Assembly (NCBI GenBank): GCA_030765065.1
Contig: CM060985.1
Span: 176,640,096-176,704,095, forward strand
Source of the DNA: Deroplatys truncata
Taxonomy: Eukaryota > Arthropoda > Insecta > Mantodea > Mantidae
Length of the DNA stretch: 64,000 bases
Direction: 5' to 3'
How positions within the stretch are numbered: position 1 is the first letter of the stretch; each line of letters opens with the position of its first letter. The notes beneath the pieces were generated by a model. It had not been told where the DNA came from and searched no databases. It worked only from the letters and a program-made list of their open reading frames with translations. Shown here piece after piece: positions 1-10,860 of this stretch. Both the position numbers and the translations under genes were made by a program.

Positions 1-145
1 CTCTATTGTGTTATTTCAGGTAAGAGGCTTGAATGTTGTTTTGTGGTGATTGCATCCCTATGTAAGGAACATTATTTTTATGTGCTATAAACATATCAGA
101 ATACAGTCGCTTCGTTATGGTGATTAATTCCTTCTGCTAACGCGT

Positions 146-190
146 TTCGGCTAGTATGGGACAGTAGGCTCGGTGCGTAGTACGGGACAA
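146..190. repeat. Candidate left terminal motif of pogo-like element
   Basis: Two copies of a TAGTAYGGGACA motif lie here (151-163 and 177-189). The same motif occurs in inverse orientation at 4600-4612 and 4774-4786, beyond the end of the pogo-like transposase pieces. Paired, inverted motifs on both sides of the broken transposase suggest terminal or subterminal repeats of one element of about 4.6 kb including later insertions. The exact ends and a TA target duplication were not resolved. Confidence 0.4.
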
Positions 191-1075
191 ATATTGAAAG
201 GGGATATGTTATAGATATATAGGAATTGTACATATGAAAGTCGAACCATACATATAAGAATTGTACAGTAATAATTTAGTTCACTAACATGTTAAGATAT
301 TCAACATCTAACATTTGTAAAGCGCTGCTTTTAAGAAACGGGCCAGCTAGCAAAATTCCAGGAAAGGCACAATCCTAAATAGAGCGTACCTTTTACAAGC
401 CAACAGGCAGGGAACCGGTTATGGTATGGAGAACTAGAAAGAAACAGTTAGAGAAAAGAAGGAGACGGATATATGGAACTGGCTTCACAACGCTCCAAGA
501 TGACGCTTAAGCGCACGGACTTTAAGAAACACATTCTCATACATGTTAAGATAATCCGGTCTGAGGACCAACCGGAAACCTCGTTACATTTTTAAACGCA
601 GAGGTGAGCGTCAATAGGCTCCCGTATATAAGGGCAGAAAAGGCCTCAGAGCCCATTCTCACTCTAACTGATCTTCAAGAATTCACGTCTACACGAGGTG
701 CTACAGATGCATGTGGGTGCACAAGGGTGGGATTGCGTGTGCTAATAGCTAGGCTACTGACTAATTTAAAGTAGTGGGATTATAATAATGTGAAAAGCTA
801 GCCGCCCATGATTATTCCAACTGTGAATTAAGTGTTATTGATTAAGAGAAACTTGCAGTTTATTTTTTAACTTGCCTCACCTACTATAACCTGAGAATTA
901 ATAATTAGATATAGTTAGAAATGGAATATGCAACAACCGACGAGCACCAATAGCCGAGGAAGAAGAACACCGCAACAGGCAAACAAACCCAAGGATCGAC
1001 GATTTCGCGCTACAAATTGCGCACAGCGCCGTTTCTCGCTACGATATACAGAGTAGTATTTCGTTTGAGATCACA
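191..1075. other. Unassigned stretch with a TATA-like box
   Basis: No open frame of interest. A TATATAAG box at 625-632 is followed by a GC-richer leader, which could be the promoter of the downstream pogo-like transposase or of another inserted element. Nothing else is recognised. The words ACATGTTAAGATA (near 287 and 541) occur twice, suggesting further internal repetition. Confidence 0.25.
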
Positions 1076-1550
1076 ATGCCGAAGTTTAAGATGATGCCTG
1101 AGAGTTCTGGAAGTGGAGAGGGGGATGAAGTTAATACTGTGGATGCCGTAAAGAACGTTGTCGATAAAAAGTGACCATAAGGGAAGCTGCGCGAAATTAT
1201 AAGCTGCCAAAAGGCATATTTCAGAGGAAGATTTCTAAATTGAAATCGGGAGTGGAAGTAAAAATACAGGCAGAGCTGGGTAGATTCATACCGACATTTA
1301 AATCCAAATTCGAGGCTGAATTAGTGAAGCATATTAAAGATATGGATGCCAGATTAATGCCCTTTACTCGCAAGCAGTTTTTGAAACTTGAATATGACCT
1401 AACACGCAAAATGAAGATCATCACAGATCAACAAAGAGAAAAAGCTAGCTGGGAAACATTTTTATTGTTCTTCTATAACAGGTGAACAGGCATCCAGACA
1501 ATCACAGTCCATGAGTTTAATGAGAGCAGTGACCTTCAATAAGCTCCAAG
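1076..1550 (+). pseudogene. pogo/Tigger-like transposase, N-terminal piece
   Basis: The reading starts at the ATG at 1076. It runs through an acidic leader and then a helix-turn-helix of the Psq type (VTIREAARNYKLPKGIFQRK, from 1171). A CENP-B-like segment follows (VKHIKDMDARLMPFTRKQFL region, about 1327-1384). The frame is broken near 1165 (TGA after the DKK codons) and again near 1485. After the second break the frame that reads SLMRAVTFNKLQVKIF continues the family pattern to about 1548, where Repeat A interrupts it. In this family the N-terminus binds the element's terminal repeats. The DDE core follows at 2396 after the insertion. The gene is dead in this copy. The pogo/Tigger assignment rests on domain order and local motifs. 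Confidence 0.65.
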
Positions 1551-2395
1551 TGAAAATATTTTTACTTTCTCTACTACGTATAGTAATTAGGGGAAGTATT
1601 GTATTACACCCAAAAATTCTATACCGAGATTTCACCGGGAATATATGTTTTGAGACCCCCTGAATCCAAAAAAACATTTTTGGAAACATGTCCGTGTATG
1701 TGTCTGTGAACAGCATGACTCAGAAACGAACAGTCGGATAAACACCAAACTTGGTATTTAGGTTTAGTATCTTCCAGAGATGCAACACAAAGGTTTTAAA
1801 GAAAATTCCCCCATCCCAAATTACCCTTTACATGGAACATTTTTCGAAAATTTTAATTTTCTCAAAAATTGCCCTAAAGAGTTTGATTAAAATATCACAT
1901 ATTTAAGATATTTTAATGACAAATGAAATGTATATCTTGAATTTTCTGGGAATGTCTCCAAAAGTATTCTTCATTGTGAACGACTTTTGCATAACTGGTA
2001 AACCGTAAGGGATAGACAAAAATTTACTACACAAAAATGTAGATCAGTTAAAGTACACAATTTATGTCCTATACATTTTTCTGTTGAGTGAACAATTTTC
2101 GAGATATTATTTGTTATTCCTTTACAATCTCCACTACTTTTTCTCAAATGGGAATTCGTTATTCATGTTTTTTATGTCCTGGACATACAAAGAGAATGGA
2201 ATAGTCCACATAGCAACCAGCTCTTAAAAGACTTGACTATCGCTTAAAGACTAGAAATTCCCCTTGCATCTACAAGAAAATTAGCAATAAGATTAACATC
2301 TCGATTAAGATGAAGCGTATGGAGAATAAGCGTTTGTAAAAATAGTTTGTACAAGAGTAGAGAAAGTCATGTGAGTGTAACACATCAGATTTTTT
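1551..2395 (-). repeat. Repeat A copy 1, inserted in pogo-like transposase
   Basis: This is one of many copies of an unclassified interspersed repeat. In this orientation it begins TTTACTTTCTCTACTACGTA and ends with the complement of AAATCTGATGTGTTACACTC. Homologous copies lie at 12960, 14255, 15376, 29470 and 31827. It splits the transposase between the codons reading KIF and the downstream IFSAEETG block, so it is younger than the pogo-like element. No credible protein is encoded. Confidence 0.8.
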
Positions 2396-3070
2396 TCCAA
2401 TCTTTCTACCTTGATGGAAACTCGTTGATTTCGTCCATTTAAGATTTTCAGTGCCGAAGAAACTGGTGCGTCGTGCGTACATGTGAACTAGAAGGTCATA
2501 TCGGAAAAAGGAAAACATCAAGTAGGGACGCTGACTTCAGGCGAGAGAGGGAAAAATGTCACCTTGATGTTTTGCATGAGTGCTGCTGGTCAGTTCATTC
2601 CACCTATGTTCATCTTTCCGCGCAAAATGATGAACGACAGACTGATGATTGCGGAACCAAGTGACAGCATTGAAATTGCCAAACCCAAGCGGCTGGATGA
2701 ATGGAGATATTTCTCTCCTGGCTTCAACACTTCATCCAACACTCTCATCTAACTCCATCAAATCCAGCATTGTTGATCCTGGATGGCCACAGCAGTCACA
2801 AGGAACTTCAAGCGATTGAAGTTGCACGAAAGAACAATGTCCATATGACAAGTGTCTAAACACACACGTCACGAAAAAGAAAAGTGCAATGGAGTGAAGT
2901 TTTAACTTCAAGCCCCCAAGAATACGTTGCTTGTGAAGCAAGGACAATGTAGACCTAATGAACGAAAACAAAGTTCCAAGTTCAAAACGCCTAATCCCAA
3001 CACCTCAAAACACACGACAAAGTCCAAAGTGAAAAAGCAGACTGTATTATTCATTATCGGTTTACTCTCC
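2396..3070 (+). pseudogene. pogo/Tigger-like transposase, DDE core piece
   Basis: The DDE_1-type catalytic core continues here in shifting frames. IFSAEETG (about 2440-2463) is the degenerate first catalytic block. GERGKNVTLMFCMSAAGQFI (about 2542-2600) follows. The block PALLILDGHSSHKE (about 2764-2806) carries the second catalytic aspartate. A basic, lysine-rich tail follows at about 2940-3030. Several stops and frameshifts make it a pseudogene. The PHD-like C-terminus is found only at 4358-4480, beyond a SINE and Repeat B. The first catalytic Asp appears to be Glu in this copy (AEET instead of ADET). Confidence 0.7.
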
Positions 3071-3084
3071 TCTTATGTAGGACT

Positions 3085-3388
3085 TACACCCCCCAGGACT
3101 TACAAGCGGGTGCCTGGGGTCAGAGGCCCGTCGAGGAGCAGACACTCATGGATCAGACAGAGCATCCAGGATGGGTGATCAGCCCGATGCCTGGTATGGG
3201 ATGAAGGAAGTGGATGAAACGAAATGTTTGTGAAATGGATGAAAGGAAAGGTGATGATGGAGCAGTTGGTGGAATGAATGGCGGGGGAAACCGGAGAACC
3301 CGGAGAAAACCCGCCCAGACCTGGGATTGAACCCGGGCCGCCTCGGTGGGAGGCGAGCGGTCTAACCACTCGGCCACGGCGCCGCCAT
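3085..3388 (-). mobile_element. tRNA-derived SINE
   Basis: Read on the minus strand, the 5' end is tRNA-like. An A-box, TGGCCGAGTGG, is the complement of 3366-3376. A B-box, GGTTCAATCC, is the complement of 3324-3333. Beyond the tRNA-like head is a non-tRNA body with ATGAA/GGA-rich sequence. The pieces that would form a folded mature tRNA are followed directly by this body, so it is a SINE and not a tRNA gene. It lies inside the pogo-like element. Confidence 0.7.
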
Positions 3389-3434
3389 AGACTGAATTAT
3401 CTGCGGCGAAATTTTGAAGGTTTTTTGCTGCTAC

Positions 3435-4337
3435 GTATAGGAAGTCAGTTTGAAGATGTATTATATTTCGACTGTTGGGGAGCCGAACTTGAAGTAGTTT
3501 AAACCGCACGTATGGTAAAAAGTTTCCGGTAGCCTTCGCTACAAATTTACTTTCCGGTGGCCTTTGCCCCAAAAATGTTTAAAAAACATTAACTTTGTAA
3601 TTTTGACTGTTTCTTTAAATATTATATATTTATGTTTGCCTAGATTGCGTCAGTATTTATATTTTTTAGAGACATGAAAGTCTTAGCAGGGAGCGATGCG
3701 ACTGATAAATGTAGGCTTACACAGATTTAAAGTTCTTCTTCACTCCTTTTATTAATGCTTGACACGATTTAAATAACACTTCACTGATATAGAGAGGGAG
3801 CTGTAGATTTTTTTATTAATTACTTGCACTTTTAACACGTAAACTATTTTTGTCTCACATAAAATACGTATTAAACTTCTCGAGGACGCATCTCGCGTCT
3901 GATTAGGAACACTGTCTGCAAGTAACTGACTTCTGAATTTGTAAATTTTGCTTCATTTTAGTTTCTGATTAGCTAATCCTAGTCCAATAGAATACCTTCA
4001 CTTAACTAAAGGTTTTTCTGGTAGTTCAATGGCTATTTTATAAACTGTCACTAAAATTACATTATTGCTTCCAAGAATCACAAGTAGGATTATTAAACTT
4101 TCAAATTCATTATTGCCTCAAGGTTACCATTGTTAGCAACTTTTAACCTAATATTCTCACAGGTCCTACATTATTAAATTACGTAATATATTCAAACTAC
4201 ATTATTACACAGGAATACAGTAATATAAACATATACAGTGACTGTAATATACACCTTTTACATCTTGTTACATACACATATTGCTTTAAGGCGGGCTGTT
4301 ATTGAATTTATACATTATAAAATAAGACTGAAACCAT
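3435..4337. repeat. Repeat B copy 1 (about 0.9 kb)
   Basis: This block is collinear with 26875-27757 over its whole length. Shared landmarks are TATTATATTTC, AGTTTCCGGTAGCC, GTAGGCTTACACAGATT, AACACGTAAAC, ATTACGTAATATATTCA and AAGGCGGGCTGTTATTGAA. It is AT-rich and non-coding. It is inserted between the DDE core and the C-terminal piece of the pogo-like transposase. Class unknown. Confidence 0.75.
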
Positions 4338-4357
4338 TTAAGCGTTAAAAATACTGC

Positions 4358-4480
4358 TTCAGATTTAACGAAAATTGGATTCAGTGCTACAAATGTGAAG
4401 GATGGTCACATGAAGAGTGTACAGATGTTGAAGATGATCTTTATTATTTTTGTGACCATTGCAATTTCAGTAAAAACTAA
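4358..4480 (+). pseudogene. PHD-like zinc-binding C-terminus of pogo-like transposase
   Basis: A short frame ending in TAA at 4478-4480 reads WIQCYKCEGWSHEEC and then ends CDHCNFSKN. The Cys-x2-Cys ... His-x2-Cys ... Cys-x2-Cys spacing is that of the small PHD-like module at the C-terminus of many insect DDE_1 transposases. A possible polyadenylation signal, AATAAA, follows near 4550. Read with the pieces at 1076 and 2396 it completes one disrupted transposase. Confidence 0.55.
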
Positions 4481-4597
4481 GACCGATGAAAGTGCGTAAC
4501 TTGGAAATGTAAGTTTGTGCAGTGTGTCTGTTTGTCATTCGTGATGTTTAAATAAAAGTATATCAACAATTCTCTAGCTTGTTTTAAAATTAACTAG

Positions 4598-4790
4598 CTT
4601 GTCCCATACTACCCGCCAAAAGTCAGAATACTAATAAAATGTCATACATTGTTACTCCACTTAAATAATATCTGTAATGGTTATAAAAATGTAACACTGT
4701 GCTGTTAGCTCAGGGTGGTAATTTCAGGTTACTCTAATGTAAACTTGCAGTTTTACGAGCAAAACACCTTGAGTGTCCCATACTACCCAC
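4598..4790. repeat. Candidate right terminal motifs of pogo-like element
   Basis: TGTCCCATACTAC occurs at 4600-4612 and 4774-4786, followed by CCGCC and CCACC respectively. These are the inverse of the motifs at 151-189. The doubled, inverted arrangement fits a subterminal repeat pair at the right end of the disrupted transposon. Confidence 0.4.
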
Positions 4791-4839
4791 CCTTCAGAGA
4801 CCATTCGCAGAAAATTAAACACATACATTCCATTTCCCA

Positions 4840-5105
4840 TTAAAATATTTCAAACATGTGCCATTTTAATAAAAATCGTTAAGAGCCATTTTTGAACTTT
4901 CGTTCTTTAAAGTCTTCATGTAGCATCATTGGAAAAGCTGAACTAAACACCAAGTTTGGTATTTAATCGAGTTTTCGTTTCTGAGTTCTGCTGTTCACTA
5001 ACACGCATGGGCATTTTTCTAAAAAATGCTTTCTTTGGGTTCAGGGGGGCCACAAAACATATATTTAAGGTGAAATCTTGACATGGAATGGATTATCCTA
5101 GGAAA
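4840..5105 (+). repeat. Diverged Repeat A fragment
   Basis: It retains the Repeat A order AAAATCGTTA-GAGCCATTTTTGA, then ACACCAAGTTTGGTATTTA, TTTCTGAGTT, CTGTTCAC and GGTTCAGGGGG, with many substitutions and deletions. No coding capacity. Confidence 0.6.
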
Positions 5106-5221
5106 TGTATGATAGTGGGTAGAGAATCTACTGTGAAGGTAGCACTTTTAGAGTAAAATTGAGTGTTACTTTGAGCATTTGATGGTCTATAGGAAGAAAT
5201 AAAGTTTTATTAAATACCTCT

Positions 5222-5690
5222 GAAACATAGCAAGATGCCTCCGTGGTAAGTATGAGAGTCGCATTCGGAAGACCTGGGTTTGAATACCATCGATTGCCTA
5301 TTCTGACCTTGGGCTTTCCGTAGTTTTACCTGGTTGGTAGGCGAATGCTGTAATTATTTCTCATCTACCATGATTTCCTTTTCATTATTCCGTTTCCTTC
5401 TCATGCTGTTGTGCTTCTAGGTTTCGTGGCATATGGCGGTGTCGCACAGATGACCGGATGCTGGAGGGCTGCTTGGTTGACGGGTCATTCATTTCCCTCT
5501 GTCGTCAGCTTCAGTATTTGGACGTGTCTTCGAGCCAGGAAGTGTTTATGACCTCCGCGTGTCTCTGTGACCTATAGCGTTATGTGGTTCCTTCACTTCA
5601 TCTCTGCCTCTTGGGGGGGTAGTAGCCATAATATATCTCATGTAGGTCACAGTGTCCCGCTCCGTTCTGTACCCTATACCTTTCAACATG
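5222..5690 (+). mobile_element. SINE, diverged
   Basis: It begins with a tRNA-like head in which a B-box-like GGGTTTGAATACC follows a weak A-box (TGCCTCCGTGGTAAG). The body is shared with the copy at 22872-23340: GGTAGGCGAATG, ATTTCCTTT, GCTTCTAGGTTT, GGCGGTG, GAGGGCTGCTTGGT and TGACCTATAG-like words in the same order. The two copies define one SINE family of about 460 bp. Confidence 0.65.
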
Positions 5691-6189
5691 AACATTTGTT
5701 GTATCCAAGAAAAGTCATTACTAAAAAGGGGATTAGAAAAAGAACCAACCTTTTTATTGTGTCATTGTCTATAAAAAATACACTGTCAATTTTGGAAGTA
5801 GTGAGGTAATAAAAGATTTGAATTGAAATACAGGATTAAAAACGAAAAGTTTTCTCCTACATGAAGATGTACAGTAATTTAATGCAGGTTGCTCCCTACT
5901 AAGACGTTTGGCCAATCACTGACCTTGCAGGGAAGGCCAGCACCTACATGCTTTTAGCTAAAGTTTCTTCATGTATTGATCTCCAGGAGGCAGCCTGCCT
6001 CTTCCGCTGGGAATCCACCATTGAAAGCCTCTCTTTTCTCTTGTATGGGGCTCTTAGCCAAGGGATGAGCGCTCAATTAGGCCACACCTTTCAGTGGGGC
6101 AAATAAATTAATTAGAGGTAGAAAGGTCAAAATAAAAATATGACATATTCACAACTTTCCTCACCCAATATCGTTTCTAACATTCTATA
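5691..6189. other. No recognisable feature
   Basis: AT-rich to 5925, then a short more GC-rich passage to 6110. I see no frame with family motifs and no terminal repeats. Confidence 0.3.
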
Positions 6190-6465
6190 CCGCGTACATA
6201 ATACGTAGAAAAGATATGGCGTTCCATCAAAAGGTTCTTTACGAAGATTTTACCGGAAATACACGTTTAGAGGTCCACTGAATCCGAAAAATACACCTTT
6301 AGAAAATATTTGGAGGTGTGCGTGTCTGCGAGCATTACTCAAAAACGAGAAGTGCGGTAATTACCAAAACTCCCTTCAGATGGAGCATTCTAGACACTCT
6401 TTGATTTCCTCAAAAATGGCTCTAACGCTTTTGTTTGAAATACCATGTTAACGTGGTTAAAAATA
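6190..6465 (-). repeat. Diverged Repeat A fragment
   Basis: Minus-oriented Repeat A order is recognisable: ATTTTACCGGAAATACACGTTT, a degenerate ACTGAATCC, GTGTGCGTGTCTG, ACTCAAAAACGA and CTCAAAAATGGCTCTAACG. It is heavily diverged and internally deleted. Confidence 0.55.
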
Positions 6466-6888
6466 GAATAGGGATATTGCACCAGGTTACAAGTGTAACT
6501 ACCGAACCACGATCTTGACACGGGCGACTCCACCAAATGTCACGGATAAAACAGAAGGGGATAGCCTCCACAAGTGTCCCGGTTGAAATAGAAAGAGGTA
6601 AGTATGGGGTTGAAGGAGAGGTTTGGCGCTCAAGACTCAGGCGACTCCCGACACATGTCAAGGGTACAGGAGGGGAGTTTAGGGGGACCTCAAACGGGGT
6701 GACTAATTCGCAGTTGGCATGATACCTGTACATCTCAGGCCACTACGTAGAGCGACTCACACAAGAAGTCCTGGACTGAGGGGAAGGTCCTTAAAGGTGC
6801 CTAGCATCTAAAGTACTTTTAAGAAGGAAAGGTGTCAGTATGTCTAGCATGGTCCTAAACATTTATATAGTTACCCAGCGCTATTAGC
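6466..6888. other. No recognisable feature
   Basis: A minus-strand frame of about 100 codons covers 6422-6733 and a 61-codon frame lies opposite. Neither shows a recognisable motif. The sequence is somewhat GC-richer than its surroundings. Confidence 0.2.
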
Positions 6889-7424
6889 ATGAAGGAGAGA
6901 ACTTCTTAAGGCGTATTATTACCATTGATGCCAAATATTATGAACGCCAGCTTAAACACCAATCGGACAAGTGTAGTAATCACGGGCCACCACAATAATA
7001 TACAGTTCGTCAAACCTCCGCCAATGTGAAGGTTATGCCGACTCTTACCTATGATTGGGATGCTGTCATCTTAAAGCACGCCATTCCCTCACAGCAGAAC
7101 GTCAATGCGGAGTATTACTGTACATTTTTAAAAAACAATCTGCTAGCAGGTCTGCGGAGAAAACGCCGACATTTCATGTATACCCATCCATATACTAAGG
7201 CGCACTGGTGCTCTTTCACCCTCCATACTCTCCGGATTTAGTCCTTGTGACTTCATTTCATCCCTAAGATGAAGGAGCCACTTGGTGGGATTCACGGCTG
7301 AAGACGTTTTACAGGTAACCGAAGGCTCTCCTCGCACCATCAAGAGATTAGGCAGTGTCGACGGCTTCCGCATCGCTGGGAACAGGTTGTACGCAACGCT
7401 GGTGAATACATCGAAGGCCTATAA
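6889..7424 (+). pseudogene. mariner-like transposase, C-terminal fragment
   Basis: The frame reads EGENFLRRIITIDAKYYERQ, a degenerate form of the family's first catalytic block in which the Asp is kept and the next residue (Glu in the family) is Ala. LTYDWDAVILKHAIP and VNAEYYCTFL follow (about 7044-7130), and then RRKRRHF. A deletion has removed the second Asp block. The third block survives as PPYSPDL near 7222, and HRWEQVVRNAGEYIEG precedes the stop at 7422-7424. There is no N-terminal DNA-binding part. The subfamily differs from the mariners at 9.6 and 10.9 kb. Confidence 0.65.
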
Positions 7425-7892
7425 AACTTAAAACCATGTACCTATCGTATGTATAGAGAAACAAGGTAGTTGCCAGATGTAAAAAAATCACCGTCTGTAC
7501 ATAAACTTATATTACATTTACTTTATTTAATATAATTTACAATGCTTTTTATTAAAAACTATTGTATGCACCACGTACACAAAGGCATTAGCGGACTCAT
7601 CCAGTATTTCGGAAGCTGTTTTGGATTCTGGGAGTATCGAAACGTGTAGTTCCGAAGACATCCCAGTACTAATTGTTTTTGTACAATACAATACTTCCTC
7701 TGCTCACTACAGGCTGATTTATGCACAACGGACATATTTCTTTCTTTAATTATTCTTTTCAAAGTTCACTCAATGCCCAAATTTTAGTTTCGATTGCCTG
7801 TCAGTAGATGCACAGATGTTCATGTTTTATTCGTAATTGTTGGTTTTATTGACAGCAACTGTTTTTGAGATGTTGTTCTAGTCAACGTGAAA
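7425..7892. other. AT-rich stretch, possible 5' part of the next transposon
   Basis: No protein motif. The final ~100 bp probably belong to the untranslated leader of the Tc1/mariner element that starts at 7893. Its left terminal repeat was not found, so the 5' end may be lost. Confidence 0.3.
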
Positions 7893-8885
7893 ATGGATTA
7901 CACATTAAATGAACGACTCTTCCTTGTAAAGCAATACTGGATTACGAATTCAATTACAAAGGGCATACCAGAGAGAATTTGGTGTTCGGAATCCTCTCCA
8001 AAGAAACAAAATACTAGGACTGGTAAACAAATTGGAAACAACTCGATTTCTGGTGAGTGAAAAAGGCAAAATTCGTTCATCTAACCTTCCTACGGTTGTT
8101 ATAGACGTAAGAGGACGACTGGATCAGTCACTCAAAAAAGCATTAAGACGTCTGTCGCAGGAGACAGGGTACACCTACTCAAAGTGTAGGCCTAAAGCCG
8201 AATAGGATTACGGTTGTCCCAGTTACAGGAACCAGATAGGGATAGAGGATTGAATTATTGTCGTTGGTTTCAGGTGTTCATTGCGCAAAATCCTGCCATA
8301 TTGTCCATCACATGGTTCACAGATGAAGCATGGTTCCATTTATACGGCCGGCTATGTCTACTCAAATAACTCATGCTATTGGGCCAGCGAAAATCCACAT
8401 GTTATTCATGAAGCACCTATGCACCCGGTTAAAATCGGAGTTTGGTGCGCAATATCCGCACAGAGAATAGTGGAAGCAATGATTTTTGAAAACAATGTGC
8501 AGAGTACAGAGAGATTTTGATTGAGTTTGCTGAGCAACTAGGCAATGTAGAGCTGAGTCGAGGATATTTTCAGCAGGACGGCGCTCCATACATCAAATGA
8601 ATCCATGGCGCTAATTGCAAGTTTCTTTGACAACCGGATAATTTCCAAGAACCTGTGGCCACCGAGATCTCGGATTTGACATCGCCGGACTTCTTTCTAT
8701 GGGATTATTTAAAAGTCAGGATTTATGCCACACGTCCCGAGACATTGGACGATCTGAAGCACAACATTACACAGAAGATTCAAGCTATTGACAACAGAGT
8801 CCTCCAACGAGTGGCCAGTAACATGGAACGACGTGTTGAGATGTGCCTTATGCAGGATGGAGGACATTTTCAACATTTGCTATAA
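7893..8885 (+). pseudogene. Tc1/mariner-superfamily transposase with DUF4817-like N-terminus
   Basis: The ATG at 7893 opens MDYTLNERLFLVKQYWITNS. After a frameshift the family pattern continues as QRAYQREFGVRNPLQRN and LRRLSQETGYTYSKCR (helix-turn-helix region). The catalytic blocks are visible. FTDEAWFHLYG (about 8311-8343) has the first Asp. YFQQDGAPYI (about 8569-8596) has the second. RSPDL-TSPDFFLWDYLK (about 8665-8715) carries the third acidic position. The stop is at 8883-8885. Multiple frameshifts and at least one stop (TAG near 8203) inactivate it. Family members cut and paste the element at TA dinucleotides. A second copy of the family runs off the right edge of the window at 63640-64000 in the opposite orientation. 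Confidence 0.75.
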
Positions 8886-8980
8886 AGGTAAATAATCTCG
8901 CAAAATTCCTCTGCATTTCAGGTATAATACGTCCTCACGATCACAACTCGTTTTGAAACAATTAAAGAAAATATGTGTTA

Positions 8981-9000
8981 GTTCTTTATAAATCACCCTG
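8981..9000 (+). repeat. Right terminal inverted repeat of the 7.9-kb transposon
   Basis: GTTCTTTATAAATCACCCTG abuts TA at 9001-9002. The complement begins CAGGGTGATTTATAAAGAAC, matching the terminus of the second copy near 63640 (also next to TA) and resembling the MITE end at 12343. This supports a TA-targeted family. Confidence 0.6.
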
Positions 9001-9002
9001 TA

Positions 9003-9586
9003 TAATAAGTATTAGAGAAAATAAAAACTTTACCCATGGAAGTATTTAGCCACGATTTATAGCCTAACTGCAGATTGCTTTAACTTGGATAGCTCTGCAA
9101 AAGAAGGTATTGAGAGGACATACACGTATGCTATTATAGTGTTCACTGGCACCACATGAACCTAGAGACTATAACCGACAGTTGATCAGAGTCATGCTGG
9201 GCCACCGCTGGGACAAACCACAAACTAGCTGCCTGTAATGTAACTCCTGGTGGGCTTATGAGAACCTCAGCTGTCGAAGCTGTACATACTGCAACTGATT
9301 ACTTCATTGCACCCCTACCTAATGTCGTAGGAGCTTTCTATCACGACATTAACTTCTTCATTCCAAATTGCTTCCTACTGTGAACCAAGTGAACTAAATG
9401 AATAGTTTATTACCACCTTTTGCTGTCGTTCCTAAGGTCTTAGTTTATTCTGGGAAATCAATCATCGACCATTCTGAGCCCACACTTTGTCTATTGTTGT
9501 GTTCCATTCCTCGTCGATTTGACTACATCCTCAGTTTCGAGTAAGGATGCGGCACGTCAATACTTCGATACTCGGTGATATCTAAG
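9003..9586. other. No recognisable feature
   Basis: No frame above 60 codons and no family motif. It ends at the TA (9587-9588) that borders the mariner at 9589. Confidence 0.3.
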
Positions 9587-9588
9587 TA

Positions 9589-10849
9589 GAGAGCGGATCG
9601 AAAAGTAACGCACAATAATTCGTTTACTTTCACCTACTTTTCGACATAGTCACCAAGTTTCTCAACACATTTCTCCCATCATGGTACCAGTTTCAATACG
9701 CCCTGTTCGTAGAAGACCGTTTCCTTGGAGTATAGCCATCTGTGGACTGCTGATTTCACTTCCATATCTGTCGCAAAGCGTTGACCGGCCGGAAATTTCT
9801 TCATGGGACTAAACAGATGAAAGTCCGACGGTGCAAGATCGGGACTGTATGGTGACTAATAGAACACCTCTCAACCACATTTGGTGATTTTCTGACGAAC
9901 AGCAGCAGCAACATGGGGGCGAGCATTGTCATGGAGAATTTTGACACCGTCAGCATTCATATTGTGGCGCTTTTTCCCGAAGCGCAAGACGCAAATTCAC
10001 CAATGTTTTCATGTAGGTTGCAGCATTCACGGTAGCTCCGTGTTCAGCAAAGTCCACCAATACAACACCATGATATTCCAGAACACCATCACAAGCACTT
10101 TCCTAGCAGACTGAGTCACCTTTTCTTCACTGGGGAACCAGCATATTTCCACTCCATACTTGCCTGATTGGTTTCGAGCGTGTACTGGTATGCCCACGAC
10201 TCATCACCAGTGACGATTCGTTTCAGAAAGGCATGCCCTTTTACGGTGTACCGCGTTAGATGATCCAATCTCGTCATCTTTCGCTGGCCCTTGTGGTTGT
10301 CTGTCAGGTTCTTAGGCACCCAGCAAGCACTAACTTTAGGAAATTTCAACATGTCATGAACAATATAGCACACTGCACCATAGGAAATGTTGAACTGTTG
10401 CTATAAGGTTCGCAGTTGCACACCCCGGTCGTTCAAAATTGCCGCCTCAATCCCTCTGATAATCTGCGGGGTTGCAGCTTTTACAGCCCCCCCGGAGCAT
10501 GGCAAATTACTAAGGTACACACGGCTCTCTAGGAAGAATGAACACTACCTGGAGACATTGCTACGGTCCATACAATCACGCCACGCATGTTCCTGTAAAT
10601 ATCACTCGGTTTATGCGCTTTGGTCCACAAATATCGAAGCACGTGTCTCTGCTCTTCACACGTGGACGACAGTAACATGGGTTCCATCTTTGTTGCGTAG
10701 TCACGCTTCTCTTGCTAGAGATGCACACGAAACAAAAACTATCCTCTGTAGTGAAAACCTCAAAATATATCTATGTGAAATTGCAACATTCCAGCTGCAA
10801 TACCAAGGCAGAACAAAATTATTGTACGTTACTTTCTGATCCGCTCTTG
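9589..10849 (-). mobile_element. Near full-length mariner, copy 1
   Basis: The left end GAGAGCGGATCGAAAAGTAA (9589 on) and the right end TTACTTTCTGATCCGCTCTTG (complementary, to 10849) form terminal inverted repeats of about 28-30 bp with only a few mismatches. Both ends are flanked by TA (9587-9588 and 10850-10851). The length of about 1.26 kb is that of complete mariners. The transposase lies on the minus strand. The element ends 11 bp before a second mariner of a different subfamily. Confidence 0.85.
9634..10687 (-). pseudogene. mariner transposase (copy 1)
   Basis: Minus strand. The start is the ATG complementary to 10685-10687, opening MEPMLLSSTCEEQRHVLRYL, typical of a mariner N-terminal helix-turn-helix. 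VSACWVPKNLTD and IVTGDESWAYQYTLET (first catalytic Asp) lie in the open stretch 10116-10373. HDNARPHVAAAV with the second Asp follows at about 9900-9945, and YSPDLAPSDFHLF with the third at about 9830-9870. The reading ends with GDYVEK and the stop complementary to 9634-9636. Several frameshifts and stops are present, so it is inactive, though all three Asp blocks survive. Conceptual length is about 350 codons, normal for mariner. Confidence 0.8.
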
Positions 10850-10860
10850 TATATCCAATA

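Noticed and set aside
625..632. Promoter of a host gene
   Set aside because: No host coding sequence follows; it is more likely part of a transposon, so it is mentioned only within the surrounding stretch.
3310..3384. Functional tRNA gene
   Set aside because: A- and B-boxes are present, but the sequence continues into a SINE body and no proper acceptor stem closes. The same holds for 19870-19937, 22872 and 28850-28922.
10387..10839. 150-codon plus-strand frame
   Set aside because: It is the opposite strand of the mariner transposase N-terminal half.
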